From Haemonchus contortus (taxonomy: Eukaryota > Nematoda > Chromadorea > Rhabditida > Trichostrongylidae), in assembly GCA_000469685.2 (NCBI GenBank), contig LS997567.1, positions 37,077,505 through 37,141,504 on the forward strand: DNA of 64,000 nucleotides. The letters run 5' to 3'. Below the pieces are notes generated by a model. It saw only the letters and a list, made by a program, of their open reading frames with translations, did not search any database and was not told the origin of the DNA. The stretch's first letter is position 1. The number at the start of each line of letters is the position of its first letter. This document shows positions 61,695 through 64,000 of the stretch, in pieces. The position numbers and the translations under genes are program-made.

Positions 61695-61995
61695 AGGAGG
61701 CAGGGATAAATGTACTATCACACACACACGGTCTGGGAGTCGAAATCTGATCGATACCCTGTTCAACCAATAAGTGAAGTGCAATAAATTGAAGTTAGTG
61801 GAGCATAGAAACTGCAATCCTAAGCCTTCTATTCCTATGTGGTAGGTTTATTGGTAACAGACTTGTGGGAAAATAAAAAGCACTGACTTGAGCATTGGAT
61901 GGCTGCCGACCGTCATTGTATAGGCCACATACGCATTCAAACACCCCTACGATTCGGAATGGAATTCAGAGGCTAGGGCGCATCACAAAACAAGT
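61695..61995 (+). mobile_element. SINE-like repeat, copy 6, with an internal insertion of about 48 bases
   Basis: The head TGTACTATC..CACACGGTCT with a B-box relic GGGAGTCGAAATCTG, then CAACCAA, an insertion of about 48 bases, GCCTTC, GGGAAAATAAAAAGCACTGA, GCATTGGATGG, ATAGGCCACATACGCATTC and GGGCGCATCAC. The order follows copy 1 apart from the insertion. Confidence 0.55.
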
Positions 61996-63631
61996 CCGGA
62001 TGGGACCAAAGGCTTTCTTCTTCGTCTTATACTATCCAACAGTGGGGCTCATTACTAATTCAGAACGAACCCAACACTGTTTATGGGGAAATTTTTATTT
62101 AAAATAGAACAGCACGGGAACAAAAATAATCCTCCCCACCCCCCCCCCCCTTCACCTACCTACAAAGTCTATTGAGTTAAAAAGATAGCACTCAGATTTA
62201 AAACTTGTTAAATAAAACTTGCTAAAGAGGTAGTAATCAAATTTAAAAAGGTTTCCAAAACATTTATATTCCAGTAAACGAAATGTAAGCTGATTCGCTA
62301 AAACACGTAGACGTATTCACTCTGGGGAAATCTTTTCCAATAGCGGCATAAGAAGCCACGGGAGCACATTCACATCAATCTCTACGACGCAGGTCCTTGG
62401 GAAGGCTCCGGAAATTAACTAGAAAATTCATGAAATACCCTTGAATGCCCCCCTCCCCCTCCCACCAGAGCTCCCAAGTGAACTCGACTCCCAATAATTT
62501 CAAAAAAAGACTGGGATTCCTTCAGAGAGAGTGAAAGGAGGTGAGAGCAGTAGAATAATCCTTCTGAGCCGCTGAAGGTATAGGCAATGTATGGGATTCC
62601 CGAACAATGGTCACTATGAATGACCACGCCAAGTAATCGGATCCTGTCAATCGGTTTGAAGATGGTCGACCACATACTGTTTGCTCATGAAAACCGACGC
62701 GACAAGTCGTATCGTTCGTCTGAGACCACCCCTATCTCTGACACCCGATTCTCAGCTGGTGGTCTTCGATTAACGCGATATCGGCACTCTTGATTTCTAT
62801 TAGCCGGAACTTACGGACGGCTATGCTATGCTCTCTTTTCAGACATTCGGGACCCTGTGATGGTACCCTCTCCAATACAAAGAGGTTTTTTACCTTTTTT
62901 ACCCCTCACCTTCCACAAATCAGAAAATGTGGGATGTATTGTCTAGTGAGGGTTAATGTTTACTTGAAGACAACTATGTCTGGTTAAACTGAACGACTAC
63001 ATCAACCACTTGGAAGTCAACCTCCCTGGAATGAAAGTGGTATTTACAAGAGTATACAATTGTAGGTGTACCTGACGATGATTGATGGCTATATACATAT
63101 TTAGTGCTAAGGCGAAAACGAGTTTCAACAGGAAAATGATTTTTGAGAAAGAAAATTTTATAACTACCACTGAAACCACGAACCACTCAAAAAATCATTG
63201 CGATGACCAGTGTATAAGGTCTGTTCGCTAACCGTATATCTATTTCAATTAACTTTACTTTGGCTCTTTATTACTCGTAAGGAAGGCCCACAATGCTGTG
63301 AACCCTTATAATGGCACTTATGACCGACATATGAAGAAAAGGACGGACTAGTCGATAAACTGAGTACCTGCAACTCCATCTACTACGGGTAGCCGAAGTT
63401 TTTCAAATTCCTGGCTTACTCTTAAAATAACAGATGTTTCATAGAAATACTTCGCGCATGGCTCTTCGCGAAGTGTTAGGCAAGGCCCGAACAGATTACA
63501 TTTACATTTTGAAAAGCAGTTGAGTAACCTACAAAATTGCGCGCGTTCAATAGCCATTCTGCAGTTACAAGATACATATTTGGTGAATTTCGAGTTCAGG
63601 AGGATGAAAAATATAAGGATAAAGGCTCTAG
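61996..63631. other. No recognisable gene; C-rich tract at 62131-62150
   Basis: A C-rich run (CCTCCCCA then twelve C) lies at 62131-62150. Remaining frames are short and unassigned. Confidence 0.4.
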
Positions 63632-63785
63632 GCGTTTATCAATCCCGTTTTAGGGATGCGCTCCCATCAAGCAAGCCTTCCATCCCGCCGGGATGGGTTA
63701 ATTGGTGCCAGACTCGTATGGGAGGATAAACGGAATTGTTTATCGGCTGGCCACCTAAGTCATGGTGTGGCCAAGTACGCACTCA
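63632..63785 (+). mobile_element. SINE-like repeat, copy 7, rearranged
   Basis: It begins with an inverted piece of the family tail (TTTATCAATCCCGTTTTAGG then GATGCGCTCCC). A plus-oriented body follows directly: GCCTTCCATCCCGCCGGGAT, GCCAGACTCGTATGGGAGGA, TATCGGCTGGCCACC and GGCCAAGTACGCACTCAA. The head and the plus-strand tail are missing. Confidence 0.6.
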
Positions 63786-64000
63786 AAAGAATAACAACCC
63801 AATAGAATTCCATAGATTCAAGAGAATAACGACTAGTAAATTTCCGCAAATCAAGTCTATCATCGATATAAGTAATGGGATTATGTTGAGGAGATTCTTT
63901 TTCATGATAACGACTTCGGAATTTTCAGCCTCGATAATCCCACATTCTAATCCTTCATAAACAAACCTCTATCCTGAGAAATCTCAATTTTTAGCGGATT

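Noticed and set aside
1..64000. CRISPR arrays, bacterial operons, riboswitches, rRNA or spliced-leader RNA genes
   Set aside because: No regularly spaced short repeats, no ribosome-binding-site-led gene clusters and no recognisable rRNA or spliced-leader sequence were seen; the window is eukaryotic.

Overview
The window is eukaryotic and most likely comes from a strongylid (hookworm-like) nematode. It is AT-rich and gene-poor, with short coding islands spread over many kilobases. Introns end in T-rich 3' splice sites. One clearly spliced gene encodes ET-module-like cysteine-rich domains, which I know only from nematodes. The rest is repeats: a tRNA-derived SINE-like family, a mariner relic, a gag-type retroelement and long pentanucleotide arrays. 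The species call is inference from sequence style.

Left edge (1-2300): on the minus strand a single uninterrupted reading frame runs from 2186 off the left end (at least 728 codons). It encodes a retroelement Gag with a CCHC zinc knuckle, then a coiled coil, a signal-peptide-like hydrophobic segment and a cysteine-rich glycoprotein-like domain, with no protease, reverse transcriptase or integrase between them. A CCAAT/GC/TATA-like promoter block lies 80-115 bases upstream of its start.

2.3-33.9 kb: mostly non-coding or decayed sequence. It holds a protease-like scrap (7.6 kb), a SINE-like copy (11.5 kb), a coding remnant with one internal stop (12.7-13.0 kb), a palindrome (14.6 kb), three local duplications (16.1, 28.7 and 29.3 kb), a phase-consistent four-exon gene candidate on + (16.5-17.7 kb), an inverted pair of GC-rich elements (20.7/21.1 kb) and a LINE endonuclease-like scrap (28.2 kb).

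33.9-44.6 kb: an 882-bp mariner relic with good terminal inverted repeats, followed by several copies of the SINE-like family in both orientations.

40.4-52.6 kb, minus strand: the best host locus. Exon 1 (52.6 kb) gives a signal peptide. Phase-compatible exons at 49.1, 48.9, 44.2, 43.8 and 43.2 kb give two ET-like modules. Exons at 41.4, 41.0 and 40.4 kb give a third module and a hydrophobic C-terminal tail of GPI-anchor type. These are one gene with an unresolved exon, or two tandem paralogues. Copies of the SINE-like family and LINE-like 3' ends sit in the introns.

52.7-57.5 kb: two (ACTAT)n arrays, about 0.6 and 2 kb. The first begins about 160 bases upstream of the ET-gene start codon. 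Their long open frames are an artefact of a stop-free 5-mer. The right end (57.5-64 kb) holds one exon-like ORF with a consensus splice donor (59.5 kb), a 285-bp tandem duplication (60.9 kb) and two more SINE-like copies.
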